Notes: generated by a model from the sequence alone, not told the origin. A DNA stretch of 64,000 nt from Cyrtodaria siliqua (GCA_037043455.1 JAWPHD010001337.1:268417-332416), one strand, 5' to 3'. Positions 37,301-47,231 are shown, numbered from the stretch's first letter. Translations and numbers: made by a program.

Positions 37301-40300
37301 GAAACAAAGATTAAATTTAAAGATGAATAAAAGGCCAAATAAGACATCACAAACACAAAAGGATTGGTATGTAAGTCGCAAATGGCGCGGTCTGTGCTAT
37401 CTCGGTAGGTGTGCTATAAAGCTATTATTATTGTCCAAATTGCTAAACTAATTACAAATTAGTAACATGATGGAGTCTTAAACATATAATATGCAATCTT
37501 CATTAACATAATAACATCGCCCAATCTATTTACGCAAGTTGTATATAATTTCAACCAGTAGTGGTCAAGAACTCGCCTACCAACTTACGGTGTTAACTTC
37601 AGTTATACCTTAATATTACACATGTGTGGCTTATTTTATCGCAAAAATTACAAGTTTAAATGAATTTCTAAGGATAACGGGGATTATATCGAACTTACTT
37701 AAACATAAGATATGTTCACCAACAGTTGATGGTAAATTGTCATCGTGGCTTTCCTGGTCAAACTGCGACGTAACATGCGGACACGGCCATCGCTCTAGAA
37801 TCCGCACATGTACGGAACCAAGCCCTTCACATGGCGGCCTGGACTGTTCCGGGGCTTCTACAGATAATGATAACTGCGCCCTTAACCCTTGTCCCAGTAA
37901 GTAAAATACTACTCTGATATACCTATATATACCTTCTTGTATTTTTTTTATATATTATATAGTGTTATATTACGTGTACATAATCAAGTCCTTATAGCGG
38001 CTTGGACAGCATTGGAACGACTACGGTGAAATAACACAAGCAGTCAATATTTCCAGTACTGAAAGTAGGTATAAAAGTCGAACAGGAAATACAGTAATTA
38101 AGAACGACAGTCGACCAAAAGCACACATGCATGGAAACAAAAACACAAGTACAACAATAAATAAAAGATTATGAAATATGAGCAAGATTTATCACATGCA
38201 CGCATGGAACATTTTGAAAAATACCACACATGTTTCGTTGAAAGCAACACATTCCTCTGGTATCACTTCTATTATATGAGTTAGAAATGTAAATGCTTTA
38301 GCTATATCTATATATCGTTGTTTTGTTTTCAGTACATGGTGGTTGAGCAATACGGTCTGATTGGGATTGTATATGAAGTCATTTTTCTTTCAGTTCATGG
38401 TGGTTGGAGCCTATGGTCGGCCTGGGGTAGCTGCTCAGTAACATGTGGTGTGGGCCTCATGAGGAGAGACAGAACCTGCTCAAACCCCTGTCCAGACATG
38501 AATGGCGACCATTGTTTTGGTGATTCTAGAGATGACCGCGCCTGTTTTGAGAGAGCATGTGCAGGTGGGCGACAGTTATTGTGATTTAAAATAACATACT
38601 TCTTACTAATATTTAGATAAAAGTTTGTTTTGGTTTGTTGTCAGTAAGTATCCACATCCGTCTGATGCTGTTGAGCGTAACAATTTGTTTGTTTAAATAT
38701 TGTATTTTAAAATGTCTTTGTATTCGGTATAACATTAAACCTGCCCCCATCACTCTAGTATTTCCGAAACATGTCATCTTTACTGAATTGACCTGTATTG
38801 ATTGTTTGCTCTGATTATGTTACTCGCCGTTTAGGGTAAAGTTATGATTTATTTCAATAATATTATTTTAAATTCTCTTTTTATAATAATGCCCATTGTC
38901 TGTTAATACATATGTTATTGGAGACCACTGTAATAACAACACATCAAAATATTTTTTAAACTTCAATAGATTTGACAAATATTGGGCGTGTCATGGATTG
39001 AAAAACAAACCCCAAGCATGGGTTTAACAATTGGGCTGCCGGTAAGCACAAAAGACCATTATGGCGAGCCCTTACAGTAGAAAGCATTAAGCAATAAAGC
39101 AGATTGAATATTACAATATTAAGGACATAAATACATGTGCACCAAATTAAATGTTCATTATGAAAGCAACTTTTCTGATAAGCATTTAAGCAAGTGTTGA
39201 TAGCACGGTTGATATTCAAGCATAATTACAAGAGCACCGAATTCAATCAGTTCAAATGTTTTTCATCAATTCGTACGGACAGCTAGTTTGTATATAATTT
39301 TTGTTTAGATTACGATTCAGTCTCTGGGTATACAGGAGCTGAATAAAGTTAAACTGAAACTTACATGTCCTTCCTTTCACACCTTCGCCGCCCGCCGATA
39401 ATGAAACACTACAACATTTAAACACATCAACTAGCTGTAATCCAAAACTTCCAGCAAGTATGTAAGTGTCCTTAATGTCCATGCCACACCAGTAATGGTT
39501 GACTACGTAAGTGGATCCAGAGGAAGACATCAACTGAAAATATATAACTCAGAGAAAGAAACATGATATTGCAACATAAAATAGTATCTTTTGAATAGAA
39601 GTATTGACAAATAATGAAATGTCTTAAATGATCTTATTGTACTTATACAACTTCATAGCACTATTATCGATTTCAATCAATGATCCTGTGGGCTGGGAGG
39701 GAGGGAATTTAAATTGTTAACAGTAAGCTAAAGCACATTACCTCGTTGTAAAACCAAGATGCCGGTGTAGATGTACGAACACTGCACCGTGAAATTTACT
39801 CCATAAGTTCCAAACGCTAATTTTGTGTCCTCCAATAACCGTTGACTATAACAGATATTATAGTCAGTATTATTGGAGAGCACTGTAATAACAACACATC
39901 AAAATATTTTTTAAACTTTAATAGATTTGGCAAATATTGGGTGTGGCATGGATTGAAAAACAAGCCCCAAGCATGGGGTTTAACAATTGGGCTGCCGGTA
40001 AGCACAAAAGACCATTATGGCAAGCCCTTACAGTAGAAAGCATTAAGCAGTAAAGCAGATTGAATATTACAATATTAAGGACATAAATACATGTGCACCA
40101 AATTAAATGTTCATTATGAAAGCAACTTTTGTGATAAGCATTTAAGCAAGTGTTGAAAGCACGGTTGATATTCAAGCATAATTACAAGTGCACCGAATTC
40201 AATCAGTTCAAATGTTTTTTATCAATTCGTACGGACAGCAAATTTGTATATAACTTATGTTTAGATTACAAATCAGTCTCTGGGTATACAGGAGCTGAAT

Positions 40301-43300
40301 AAAGTTAAACTGAAACGTATATGTCCTTCCTTTCACACTTTCGCTGCCCGCCATATGGATGGGCGCCCGGACACTCCAAGTCATAGAGTAGAGTGTCCAG
40401 GCGCCCATCCACCGCCAAAAATAGGGGAAACATTTTGTGGCTGCAGCGAAGAGTGTGTATCAAAAACAAAATATCCGAATGCCACGCCCAAAACAGAAAC
40501 GGTGCCAAAAAAGTATCTTTTTCCTCATCACTGCCTACTTTCAATGAAACATTAAAATCCAGCCACTAACTGGTTAAGAAACAAGTTGTACCCCATATTT
40601 GATAAATGAACACCATCCTGTTCAAGACAGGTATCATCAGCCGGAATGTTTGGGTATGCTAACTGGTTGAAGAAACAAGGTGTTCCCCGCAGTTAATTAT
40701 GAACACTAACCTGTTCAAGACAGGTATCATCAGCCTGAATGTCTGGGTGTAGCAAATAAAGGCCCCCAATATATATTATCGCCTTAGCAGCATAACTGTT
40801 TAGCCGCTTTCTGGTCCTTGTCGTTGCTAAAGGATTGATAGAATAACGCCATGAAAGCCGAGGAAGTATTTAATAACAAACAACGACCACATCTAAAAAC
40901 CTTTAATGGGTATTTCCCTCAATCATTTCTCCACGACCACATGAGTTGATGCATCAAACATTGGCAAAATAAATAAATGTCAGAAAATGATCCAGTATGT
41001 AAAGGTTGGAGGATGATTTAACTGTAATGTGTGTCTCAAAAAACAAACTGACTGTTAAACGTTCCTAAATTAGCATCAGGAATATCGATCTTAATCGGTT
41101 AAATAATATGAAGTGTAACATGTACATGTTACTCAGTTGCAGACTTAGAACTCTGCATGATTTCTGATAAAGCATGTATCTTTCCTACTGCTTCGCGTGC
41201 CATGGTTATTTTCATTTCAGTCAGCAAACAACTGATATCCAATTGTTTGTGTACAATATGCACATTTGTCTCTTGGATAATCAAGTTTATTTCTATTTTA
41301 AACATGACTGTAACTGCATTTTTACCTTTAACCTACGATCGATTTTAGACTTGTGTAAACGATCATCATCATCAAGCGCCTAGGTAATTGATGAACAGTA
41401 AGTCAATCAATCAGTGCATGACTGTTTACAGGCTACAAGCTCAATTTATGTCGGTGCTCCACTGTTTTATCAGCCACAATAGAAATACCAACTATCTAAA
41501 GGCTAAACCATCTAACACTCCGACAACAATACACGAAGAACATGTATCCTTTTCAAGTGAACTAGCCCGCATTAAAAAGGTTAGCCACACAGCTGTGTAA
41601 ACTCCCTTTAACTAATAAATAAAGATGTCATCGAGATGCTGACAATTGGAATGACATTTATCTCATTTATCACCTTCTTGTATGACAACCTAAGATGAAG
41701 TTGTTGACTTGGAGGAAATGTGTTATTAAAATACAATTTGCGACCTGCCCAGGATCTATTGTGCATATACCTTTTTGACGCCATGTTGTTTATATAAGTT
41801 TGACTATGACTATTGACTATAAACCCCAGAGCTACACACACACACACGCAAACACACTGCAGTGTGGAACCCTGCAGAGAAGTTGTTATTTTGAATAGAC
41901 ACAGCACAGAAGTGGTTTTATAATTTAGTGACCATGCAAATAACTGGTTTAAAGTGCTGTGTATTGACTAGGGACAAGCCGAAAAGGAACAGATAACTAA
42001 ATTTCAATGAACCCCTGGCAAAAATACCTGGTGCAGGATAAATAAAACATCAACCTGATACAGGATAATTGAAACCTCATCGATCTAAATGGATTGGCCC
42101 AACAATAAACCAATGATCAAATGGAATAGCCTTAAAATGAGGCATTATGATAAGTATGTAACTTTTTCCCATGTCTTGAATATGTACACCACTGATAAAG
42201 CACTATTAAACAATTGTAGGGATATATTTCCAAACTCTACACGACATAGTTTCGAAATTCACAAAGCTGCTATGAGGTGTAGGTTTATCTTGTATAACAA
42301 GTAAACAGTGGAACTTTACATACAATACCAACACTGGAGGACTCTATGACCTGTTCCACACATTGCATTCGATACCGACATAGAAACTTTTGGCTGGTGT
42401 TAAATCAACTTGATGGTTACACGAACTGAAATATAAGGCAGAATGTCCTAAAAAATGAAACAAAATAAGCCTTGAAAGATGTGATAGAGATCCAATTAAA
42501 ATTAGGAAGCATCAGCAACAGCATCAGTATAACACAACAGCCACTGTAATGAAAACATTATTGTACGCAAACTGAATAAATGTCAAGTTGATCACTAGAC
42601 GAAAAGCATGGAATGTTTTATTAACAGTTAATTTAAAAGAAAGGCAAGTACAATTGAGGCATGAATAATTTTAAACTGTTAAACAGTATTAATTCAAATT
42701 AAAATAATGCCATATCCGACACAATACTTCCGCACTATCTTAGACGCACGCTCGGACGGTATGACGTCACCTACCGCTCTGGGTCATGAATATTCATTGC
42801 CTCAATTGTCAGACCAACAACTTTTATTAGTAGCAACAGCCAACAGCAGCAAGGTAAAATTAGCTGAAATCAACGACTGGTGAGATGTACTTATCAGCAG
42901 TAAGAAAACATATTGCCTAAACACTCCAATTACATGGGTAGCATCATAAAACACAATTACACGAACAGCCTTGGAGTTAAATAATAGCAGCAGAAGCTTA
43001 AACAACGCTGATTATAACAGGCCAACATTATGGCTAGATACAACATTTCTCCATCAAGTAGATGGTATCCAAGAAATTATTCTTATTTAACTGGTTTCAT
43101 AAAAGTTCTTAAATAATATATGCAGTAAATATGGTGATAATGAGATTATATTTAGCTCTGCTGAAAAAAAAAAAATATATATATTAAAGGGACACAAGGT
43201 TATCCAAAGCATACATATTTTCTAAAAATTCAACATCTCTGTTTGCCTTGAAAATAAAATGGTGTTTTTTCTGCAGGACACGAGGTAAACATTTTTTTAT

Positions 43301-46300
43301 TTTTTTTTTATTAACCTGCAAATTCTTATCCTACTTGCTTAATATTTAAGACAGAAGTATATTATAATATCATTCAGCTATTCATTTACCTGAGTCCGTG
43401 AGTCAAATAATCATATTTTTTCTAATGTGACTCACTGTCGTTTACAATTGCCTCATGACGGACTCAATAATTAATAAATATTATTATTAGTGTTTTCATT
43501 GTTTTTGCAAATTGATTCACTGAATTGAAAATGTAGTCTAAGCACTGTAGCATACATTACAAACAGGATAATGATTACTTGGAGACCATTTTAAACTTCC
43601 TAGTTTTTAAACTTTCTAGTGTGAACTGTTTGCAGTAACAATGTGTAACAAAACAAAAAGGTGTGAACAATCTACAGCCATACATCACCTACCCACATCT
43701 CCAATGAAAATGCAATGTGCATTTGCAGACTCCTGCTGTAAAATATGATAGTTGGAGATTTTTGCATTATACAACAACAGCAGGAAGTGGTGTAAAACAT
43801 CATACCATAAAAAACATATCTAGCCAATTATTTATGGGTTGTTGTTTTTTTGTTTTGTTTTTTATAATATTATTAGTATTATATATGTCCCAACTGACTA
43901 ACCCACTGACTTTAAACCTATAATAAAGTGTATAAAAACGAGTCCTGTTTCCGTAGGCAGTGCAACATCTGTTCCTCTAGCTGCCTAACATCTTTTTACG
44001 GCCTCTTCTGCAATCAAACGAGCCACTCAACGATCTGTGACATCACTGAATTGCTGAACGATATGTCTTTACACGGGGAGACAGTACATGCAACCGCTGA
44101 CTTTTCCCGGCAGAGCTGGCTCGCACCATCGAACTTGCTCGCTTTCCACGACGCATTATCCAGTGTGATTATGAAAACAAAATCAACGTACATTGTATAA
44201 ACTGAGAAAATAAAATCCTATTCGAAATATTAATACCAACTTACTGGAATAATTATTATTATTTTATTTTTTTATTTTTTTATTTTTTATATATTTATAA
44301 TTATTACGATTATTATTATATATATATTTATTCATTATTGTTATTAGCCCACTATCATTATACAATTATTTATTTATTTGTTTACCCTTTTTTTTTTCTT
44401 TTTTTTTATTCATATGCCCATTGATCATGACAACAGCCCCAAACAACTTCAGTCAAAATGCACCCAGACGCATTAAGCTTGCAATATACATTATGCCCTA
44501 AACATTTTCAGTTAGAACGTACCTAACCGCATTATTCTTGAAACACAGGCAAATACCACTCATTGTTCTATCAACTACTGACCCAGTTACCGCTAACATA
44601 AGTGCAGTATAAACCCGCTACAGGCTCACCAGTGAATTCGGTAAAGGGACATTCCATTTTGAAATTGAGGGTTGCAGGTGGAGTAGTTTCGCCCAAAACC
44701 TCGCTAAACGAACGCTTTAAAAAAAAAAAAAAAAAAACGAAGTTACCAACGTTTAGACTCTATTTAAATTCGCCAACGACGACGCCACACATAAACAACG
44801 CAATATGAGAGTAATATTAATCAACGTTTACCTAGTCCCTGGCATGACGTCACTCATAAACCACGCAGGATGAGAACACATCGGTTATTTAGTGTAAAAC
44901 TTAATCGCGTGGAAAACCCCACATTTAGGGAATATTAAATGAATAATTTACGAGAACGTTGTTATTTATTTATAGTTATATCAATTAGCAAAGGAATCTC
45001 AAAGAATTGAAACAAAGAAAGAGACGAAATAAAGCTTACGTTAATTGAAAGAAAAATTGTTCTGACGAGAATCAAAAATGGCAGAGCAAGTAAGGTGAAA
45101 TAGGAGACTTTATTTACATCCAGCAACAACGTATACACTGTATGACTAAAATGAAACGAATACAATCTAATCTAAGATAAAATCATGAGCAACAGGAATA
45201 TCACAAAAAGAATTGATAGATCCTGCGATTATGATTTCAATGAATTTAAATTGTTAACAGTAAGCTAAAGTACATTACCTCGTTGTAAAACCAAGATGAC
45301 GGTGTATATGTACGAACACTGCACCGTGAAATTTACTCCATAAGTTCAAAACCCTAATTTTGTGTCCTCCAATAACCGTTGCCTATAACAGATATTATAG
45401 TCAGTATTATTTAGAATAGAATATGTGCATAGTATTTGATGGAATATATAGTAAAACGTCGCTTAATTCTAAGCTAGTGCTGTTTCATTCAAAACTTATA
45501 TGCTGTTTTGATTTGTTTTATCAATTCAACAATGTTAGAAGAGATGTCTGGAAAAGTGAATATATTATATCTATGCTGTATACAATTTAACCAAACACAA
45601 TGACTGGAACTGTAATGCGCCTTTACAATAATGATAACTAGTGTAATCTAAAATATTCCAAATATAACAATATTAACAAACAAATATGGCATATTATTAC
45701 CATGTTTCTTAATGTTCAGATGGGGGATGGTCACAGTGGCATGCTTGGGGAAGCTGTTCTGCCTCGTGTGGTGGTGGATTTAAGACCAGATCACGCACAT
45801 GCAGTAACCCTCCTCCCTCTCAGTTGGGGAAAAACTGTGAAGGAAACAACGAGGATAAAGAGTTATGTAACACAAAGCCATGTCCAGGTAACATTTTATA
45901 TAGAAAAATAATAGTTTGTTAGGATGTTCTTTTCATTTCAATATAATTTTGTGAACATTTATCAGACTGAAATATATTAAATATACATATACCGAGTTTA
46001 TTATCCTATCGTGCAAACAATTAAAATGTAAAATATTTGGGGCTGTGGTCGATCGAGTGTACTGATTATCCATAAATGGGTAATGCATATTCAGTAATGC
46101 ACCAATATACAACTTCTCATAAGTTAGAGCTTACATATTTATTTCACATTTAAACCAAGATACAGTTTGCAATCAAAGTATCCTCCGAAAAGTTTCAATT
46201 TTCCCATACAATTATCCAGACGTCAGTGTTTCAAAATGAATAAAATAGTAAGTAACCAATAGAGTTGAGATCTTAAAGATACAACCGTAACTTAAACAAA

Positions 46301-46953
46301 TGAATTCAGTGAACCCCAACCATTAAAGTTGTCTTAAAAGTATGTAATACATACTTTTTTTTACTTTAATACAAAATTTCGAAAACAATTATAACGACGA
46401 CGTAACTGATCATTTAGACATCAAACCTATTTTAGACAATGACTTCATTATGGTATGTATTTATGCATATCATGGAGACCAAGGATGTTGTACCTGTAAT
46501 TTGTTCAAAATCAAATAAAATTCAAGACATTTACATAATGTAATTTTAGTTCCAATGGTGGCATTTACCGCACACTCTCCAACCGGTCAACTTGTGGGAG
46601 ACAGTGTTCCGTCATTCATCCACATCGTAGAAAACAGCGGAGGAGGGTACAATAAATCAACAGGTGTATTTACATGTACAGTTCCCGGACTGTATCACTT
46701 TCAGGTGAATTTGTTAGTGAGGCCATACTCGGGCAGTGGGTATACTTTCTGCACTATAAATGCCCATAACAACTTAGGCAAAGATGCTATAGCTTTTGTG
46801 CAAACGGGAAAATCAATGTATCTATGGGCATCAGCGTCCATATACTTGCGCTTGTCTGCAGCTGTCACCGTTGATTTACAATGTACAGGATGGACATTCA
46901 TAGATCATAACTCTTCAACAATTTTCACTGGAGCTCTTATCACACAAGATTAG
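28271..46953 (+). CDS. Secreted LU-TSP1x3-C1q protein, whole gene (8 coding exons)
   Basis: Joining exons 28271-28313, 28762-28841, 36461-36529, 36910-37051, 37726-37896, 38394-38564, 45720-45887 and 46550-46953 gives exactly 1,248 nt (415 residues plus stop). All junctions are AG/GT with matching phases. Domains: signal peptide 1-15; Ly6/uPAR (LU) three-finger domain 16-111, with the terminal CCSVEFCN signature; TSP1 domains 112-168, 169-225 and 226-281; C1q domain about 282-415. Every TSP1/C1q exon is bounded by phase-1 introns, the pattern of exon shuffling. No transmembrane segment or collagen stalk is seen, so the product is probably an extracellular or haemolymph recognition or adhesion protein (inference). 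Upstream 5'UTR exons are expected because exon 1 is preceded by an acceptor. The exact ligand is unknown. Confidence 0.8.
28762..28841 (+). CDS. Exon 2: first half of LU domain
   Basis: Preceded by TTATCTTAG and followed by GTAAGA. Phase 1 to 0. It encodes ECLTCTN with the classic LU start Cys-x2-Cys, then SDC and STC. It joins exon 1 without disrupting the reading frame, placing the cleavage site just before the first cysteine. Confidence 0.75.
29771..31134 (-). pseudogene. Tigger transposase (CENP-B HTH, DDE_1), inactivated
   Basis: The frame opens at ATG 31,134 with MSKRKVLTLSERINVIEISK and KIADELGVGKTQIHNIL, the first helix-turn-helix of CENP-B/pogo proteins. The second DNA-binding domain follows (ASKGRLDAFLKRHNLVFG). 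The catalytic Asp residues are visible in NMDETGLFF, FLDNAPSH and QPMDHGIIQ, with 29 residues between the second and third. The C-terminus has an acidic stretch and ends KQTTINQFFKK, a canonical PCNA-interacting (PIP) box. Lesions: in-frame TAG at 30,847-30,849 and 30,550-30,552, one frameshift near 30,150 and another near 29,940. The product would bind element ends and catalyse cut-and-paste transposition in intact relatives; this copy cannot. Confidence 0.88.
31141..31959. repeat. 27-bp direct repeats flanking a GC-richer 765-bp segment inside the Tigger element
   Basis: AATAACTTTATTTATTGTAA plus TAAGCTG (31,141-31,167) recurs with one mismatch at 31,933-31,959. The enclosed DNA is GC-richer than the rest and contains a perfect 11-bp inverted repeat (ACGTGTTGCGG at 31,860 and CCGCAACACGT at 31,891). 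It separates the transposase start from the 5' terminus. It may be a nested insertion, solo-LTR-like or otherwise, or an internal duplication. Confidence 0.6.
32520..32666 (+). CDS. LINE ORF1 C-terminal fragment
   Basis: Open frame of about 48 codons ending at TAG 32,664-32,666. QVREARKELYPIM and NNVKMVRDKLYVNG resemble the C-terminal region of LINE ORF1 nucleic-acid-binding proteins. The start is lost by 5' truncation. It is in the same frame as ORF2. Confidence 0.65.
   Translation: MIQVREARKELYPIMQQEKHKGNNVKMVRDKLYVNGHEYKPAAATGHN
32664..32688 (+). promoter_or_regulatory. Candidate stop-codon readthrough signal between ORF1 and ORF2
   Basis: TAG is followed by GGAGGTCA (8 nt) and then a perfect stem CGAGG-AGCA-CCTCG (32,675-32,688). 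ORF2 continues in the same frame with no ATG for 100 codons. The arrangement of TAG, purine-rich octet and structure parallels the gag-pol readthrough context of murine gammaretroviruses (known biology). Function here is inferred. Confidence 0.5.
32667..36086 (+). CDS. LINE ORF2: APE-type endonuclease and reverse transcriptase
   Basis: An uninterrupted 1,140-codon frame. The N-terminus carries exonuclease-endonuclease-phosphatase motifs: ISWNVNGL, FSETWL, MGDFNSR and FSDHAPV. Reverse transcriptase motifs follow: YRGITLINVLGKIY, NQFGFQKGKST, CAFIDYEKAFDRI, GVKQGDPSSPLMF and the catalytic LLYADDAVVF. A terminal zinc-knuckle-like motif is CRFCNMNFIENEYHFLLVC. The enzyme nicks target DNA and reverse-transcribes its own RNA. 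No ATG occurs in frame before 32,967. Starting there would lose the first endonuclease catalytic residues, so the natural product is probably made by readthrough of, or reinitiation after, the ORF1 TAG. No lesion was found. Confidence 0.9.
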   Translation, partial: GGHEEHLDIISWNVNGLCRKLADTDFIEFIKHYDIIIFSETWLNKNNILNLEIQGFVCDHIFGNKSPNVRKGRYSGGISIYYKDRLKGKITIIEKNQCGIMWVKLSHDLFAFDYDVYLCNMYILPTNSNVLNNEEIDFFEQLEIGIEKYSNQGKIFTMGDFNSRTSNLPDLLDFDRYLEDDDSIVNTENIPPRVNKDHVIDMNGRRLLQLCQTTGLIIANGRLFSDSNLGEFTFCSHTGGMSTVDYLLLIFSDCSCISNFKILDFNEFSDHAPVYTCFKTKLARNNAPDPDIVNEPMQNKIVWDESKINSFRDVLMNNNERIQSMLDDVNINNNQIDDIVNSFTTYMYDSAFSVFGKSYKKQNKSEESDFNNKDWFNGECYQAKRDFKTARNAFVKEKNDANKHVFISTRSIYNRVKRKSRNKYKISEGKRLQALAKKQPRNFWKSLKKKYKNKSADAKNLNITDLFDHFKKMFGNANESEQQPPDIEGTFDQELDAEITEKELRAAIFHQKNHKSCGLDHLNSEIFQSCYDIISPFLLKLYNRLLNNGEYPVTWGEGIIIPVFKNGNNDDANNYRGITLINVLGKIYSQILLNRVTIWSDKYDKISQNQFGFQKGKSTVDCIFVFYSIIAKVLSLGKKLYCAFIDYEKAFDRIVRSLLWHKLLAQNVSLKIVNAIKSMYTVVKSCIRYKSALSDFVESHIGVKQGDPSSPLMFMMFINDIVSNVNSDLEDIFTIDDLKIFMLLYADDAVVFALSPDTLQSMLNDIQSYCHTWGLKINTAKTKIMIFEKGRHTTYEFILNNITLEVVNSFKYLGIHFFKNGNWFRTQKRLEQHASFALHNLFSVFNRIELPISEKCKLFDTLVVSVLNYSSEVWGSHDAKDVELIHTKFCRKILSVKRSTNLTGLYGELGRVPLYVKRKLNMVKYWIKLLKLGDNSICKKIYKLQKSDADNNISYNGSNWAFQIKSILETLGMTNIWLHQYDIEHINYELIQQRILDIYHQSWYANINNSNRLVTYCRFKHDFNLEYYLDIDMEKKFRIALCRFRLSSHNLAIESGRYENIHRDERKCRFCNMNFIENEYHFLLVCPIYRELRHKYLKPYYCRWPNLNKFDSLMTSKSKCTVVNLAKFLFYALKLRNST
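36461..36529 (+). CDS. Exon 3: middle of LU domain
   Basis: ATTTATTTCAG acceptor, GTAAGT donor, 23 codons, phase 0 to 0. Encodes QCFTKTT and VVFSLGC, the central strands of an LU domain. Its frame fits exon 2 and exon 4 exactly. Confidence 0.75.
36910..37051 (+). CDS. Exon 4: end of LU domain
   Basis: TGTATTTAG acceptor, GTACGA donor, phase 0 to 1. Encodes CDQCCSVEFCNRKLC, which includes the CCxxxxCN-type terminal signature of Ly6/uPAR domains. Together exons 2-4 contain twelve cysteines, more than the ten of a standard LU domain. Confidence 0.78.
37195..37385 (-). repeat. Dispersed hairpin-bearing repeat copy in intron 4
   Basis: Inverse orientation. ATAAAAATCGAACAGGAAAAG, CAACCACAAACACTCACAGAAAC and AAGACATCACAAACACAAAA match the other copies. 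A partial further copy lies at 38,060-38,140. Confidence 0.65.
37726..37896 (+). CDS. Exon 5: TSP1 domain 1
   Basis: A 171-nt phase 1-1 exon (AACAG acceptor, GTAAGT donor) encodes one TSP1 repeat: SSWLSWSNCDVTCG with a WxxW motif (potential C-mannosylation) and CDVTCG (potential O-fucosylation), then R-rich IRTC and six cysteines in total. TSP1 domains bind matrix, glycans or other proteins in extracellular space. Confidence 0.88.
38331..38393 (+). repeat. Decoy copy of the exon 6 acceptor
   Basis: TTTTCAG-TACATGGTGGTTGAGC lies 61 bp upstream of the true TTTCAG-TTCATGGTGGTTGGAGC. Splicing to this site would reach a TGA after four codons. It appears to be a tandem duplication of the acceptor and the first 30-odd bases of the exon. 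Confidence 0.7.
38394..38564 (+). CDS. Exon 6: TSP1 domain 2
   Basis: A 171-nt phase 1-1 exon with TTTTTCTTTCAG acceptor and GTGGGC donor. WSLWSAWGSCSVTCGVG carries three TSP1 tryptophans and the CSVTCG O-fucosylation-type motif, followed by DRTC and the remaining cysteines. The intron downstream is 7.2 kb and contains duplicated minus-strand exon-like sequence. Confidence 0.9.
38915..39396. repeat. Intron 6 direct repeat, copy 1 (482 bp)
   Basis: Highly similar to 39,870-40,352, offset about 955 bp. Both begin at TATTGGAGA and end at GCCCGCC. What follows differs: an exon-like segment here, a strong hairpin after copy 2. Confidence 0.85.
39365..39845 (-). pseudogene. Two exon-like segments of an unrecognised minus-strand gene
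   Basis: Segment B (39,365-39,533) has a TTTTCAG acceptor, a GTAAGT donor and an open frame with SSSGSTYVVNHYWCGMDIKD and VDVFKCCSVS. Segment A (39,742-39,845) has a TATAG acceptor, a GTAATG donor and ends ASWFYNE, in phase with B. In that frame A carries two stops, also present in its duplicate near 45,290-45,400. I do not recognise the family. It looks like a decayed gene fragment copied into the host intron. Confidence 0.35.
39870..40352. repeat. Intron 6 direct repeat, copy 2
   Basis: Second copy of the 38,915-39,396 block with scattered substitutions. It ends precisely before the 40,357-40,410 hairpin. Confidence 0.85.
40357..40410. repeat. Strong GC-rich hairpin
   Basis: Arms GGATGGGCGCCCGGACACTC (40,357-40,376) and GAGTGTCCAGGCGCCCATCC (40,391-40,410) pair over 20 bp with one mismatch and a 14-nt loop. 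It stands out against AT-rich surroundings. Confidence 0.85.
40566..40750 (+). repeat. Two-copy tandem repeat, about 93 bp
   Basis: CTAACTGGTTAAGAAACAAG to CAGCCGGAATGTTTGGGT is repeated from 40,659 with small changes. It includes CCTGTTCAAGACAGGTATCA in both units. Confidence 0.8.
40760..45240. other. Intron 6 sequence without supported genes
   Basis: Mostly AT-rich. A GC-richer pocket at 43,930-44,200 is open on the plus strand for 90 codons but shows no motif. T-rich low-complexity DNA lies at 44,240-44,420 and an A-run at 44,720-44,737. TTAAAGGGACA-type motifs occur at 43,183 and (as GTAAAGGGACA) 44,641. Confidence 0.5.
45240..45415. repeat. Copy of the 39,700-39,875 segment
   Basis: About 175 bp almost identical to 39,700-39,875, including the exon-like segment A with its splice-like borders and the same two in-frame stops. 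Confidence 0.8.
45720..45887 (+). CDS. Exon 7: TSP1 domain 3
   Basis: A 168-nt phase 1-1 exon with AATGTTCAG acceptor and GTAACA donor. It encodes GGWSQWHAWGSCSASCGGG, then SRTC, NCEG and LCNTKPCP. The WxxWxxW array is kept. The O-fucosylation-type site is CSASCG. The acceptor would use phase 1 with the G left by exon 6 to make Asp. Confidence 0.88.
46550..46953 (+). CDS. Exon 8: C1q domain and stop
   Basis: TAATTTTAG acceptor, phase 1 entry. The domain starts VPMVAFTAHSPTG and runs through GVFTCTVPGLYHFQVN, the conserved aromatic core of C1q/TNF-like folds, to a typical last strand (IFTGALI). About 133 residues, the normal size of one C1q domain. C1q modules trimerise and recognise ligands. 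There is no collagen region, so the TSP1 array takes the place usually held by a stalk. Confidence 0.9.
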
Positions 46954-47231
46954 ATACGTTTTTGAAATTTTCGGAATTATACTGAATAGATACAATATGG
47001 ACAGTTTTATGCAAAAAATGGACAGTTTTTTTTTTGATGCAGTTTAAGTATCGTTTTAACATTTGTTTAGTTAATTTGTATGTCTTACTTCCTTTTTTTG
47101 ACAGAAAAGACTGTAGAAAAATTATTTATAAATTAAATGTCATTAAGTTACTTGTTCTGTAAATGCGTGAATATTTGTATTTTGCATGCTCTTTAATATC
47201 CTACATGTGTGGTTACTGTGTATCAGAGGAA

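Noticed and set aside
43928..44200. 90-codon Cys-containing frame in the GC-richer pocket of intron 6
   Set aside because: There are no splice borders in phase with the host gene and no recognised motif.
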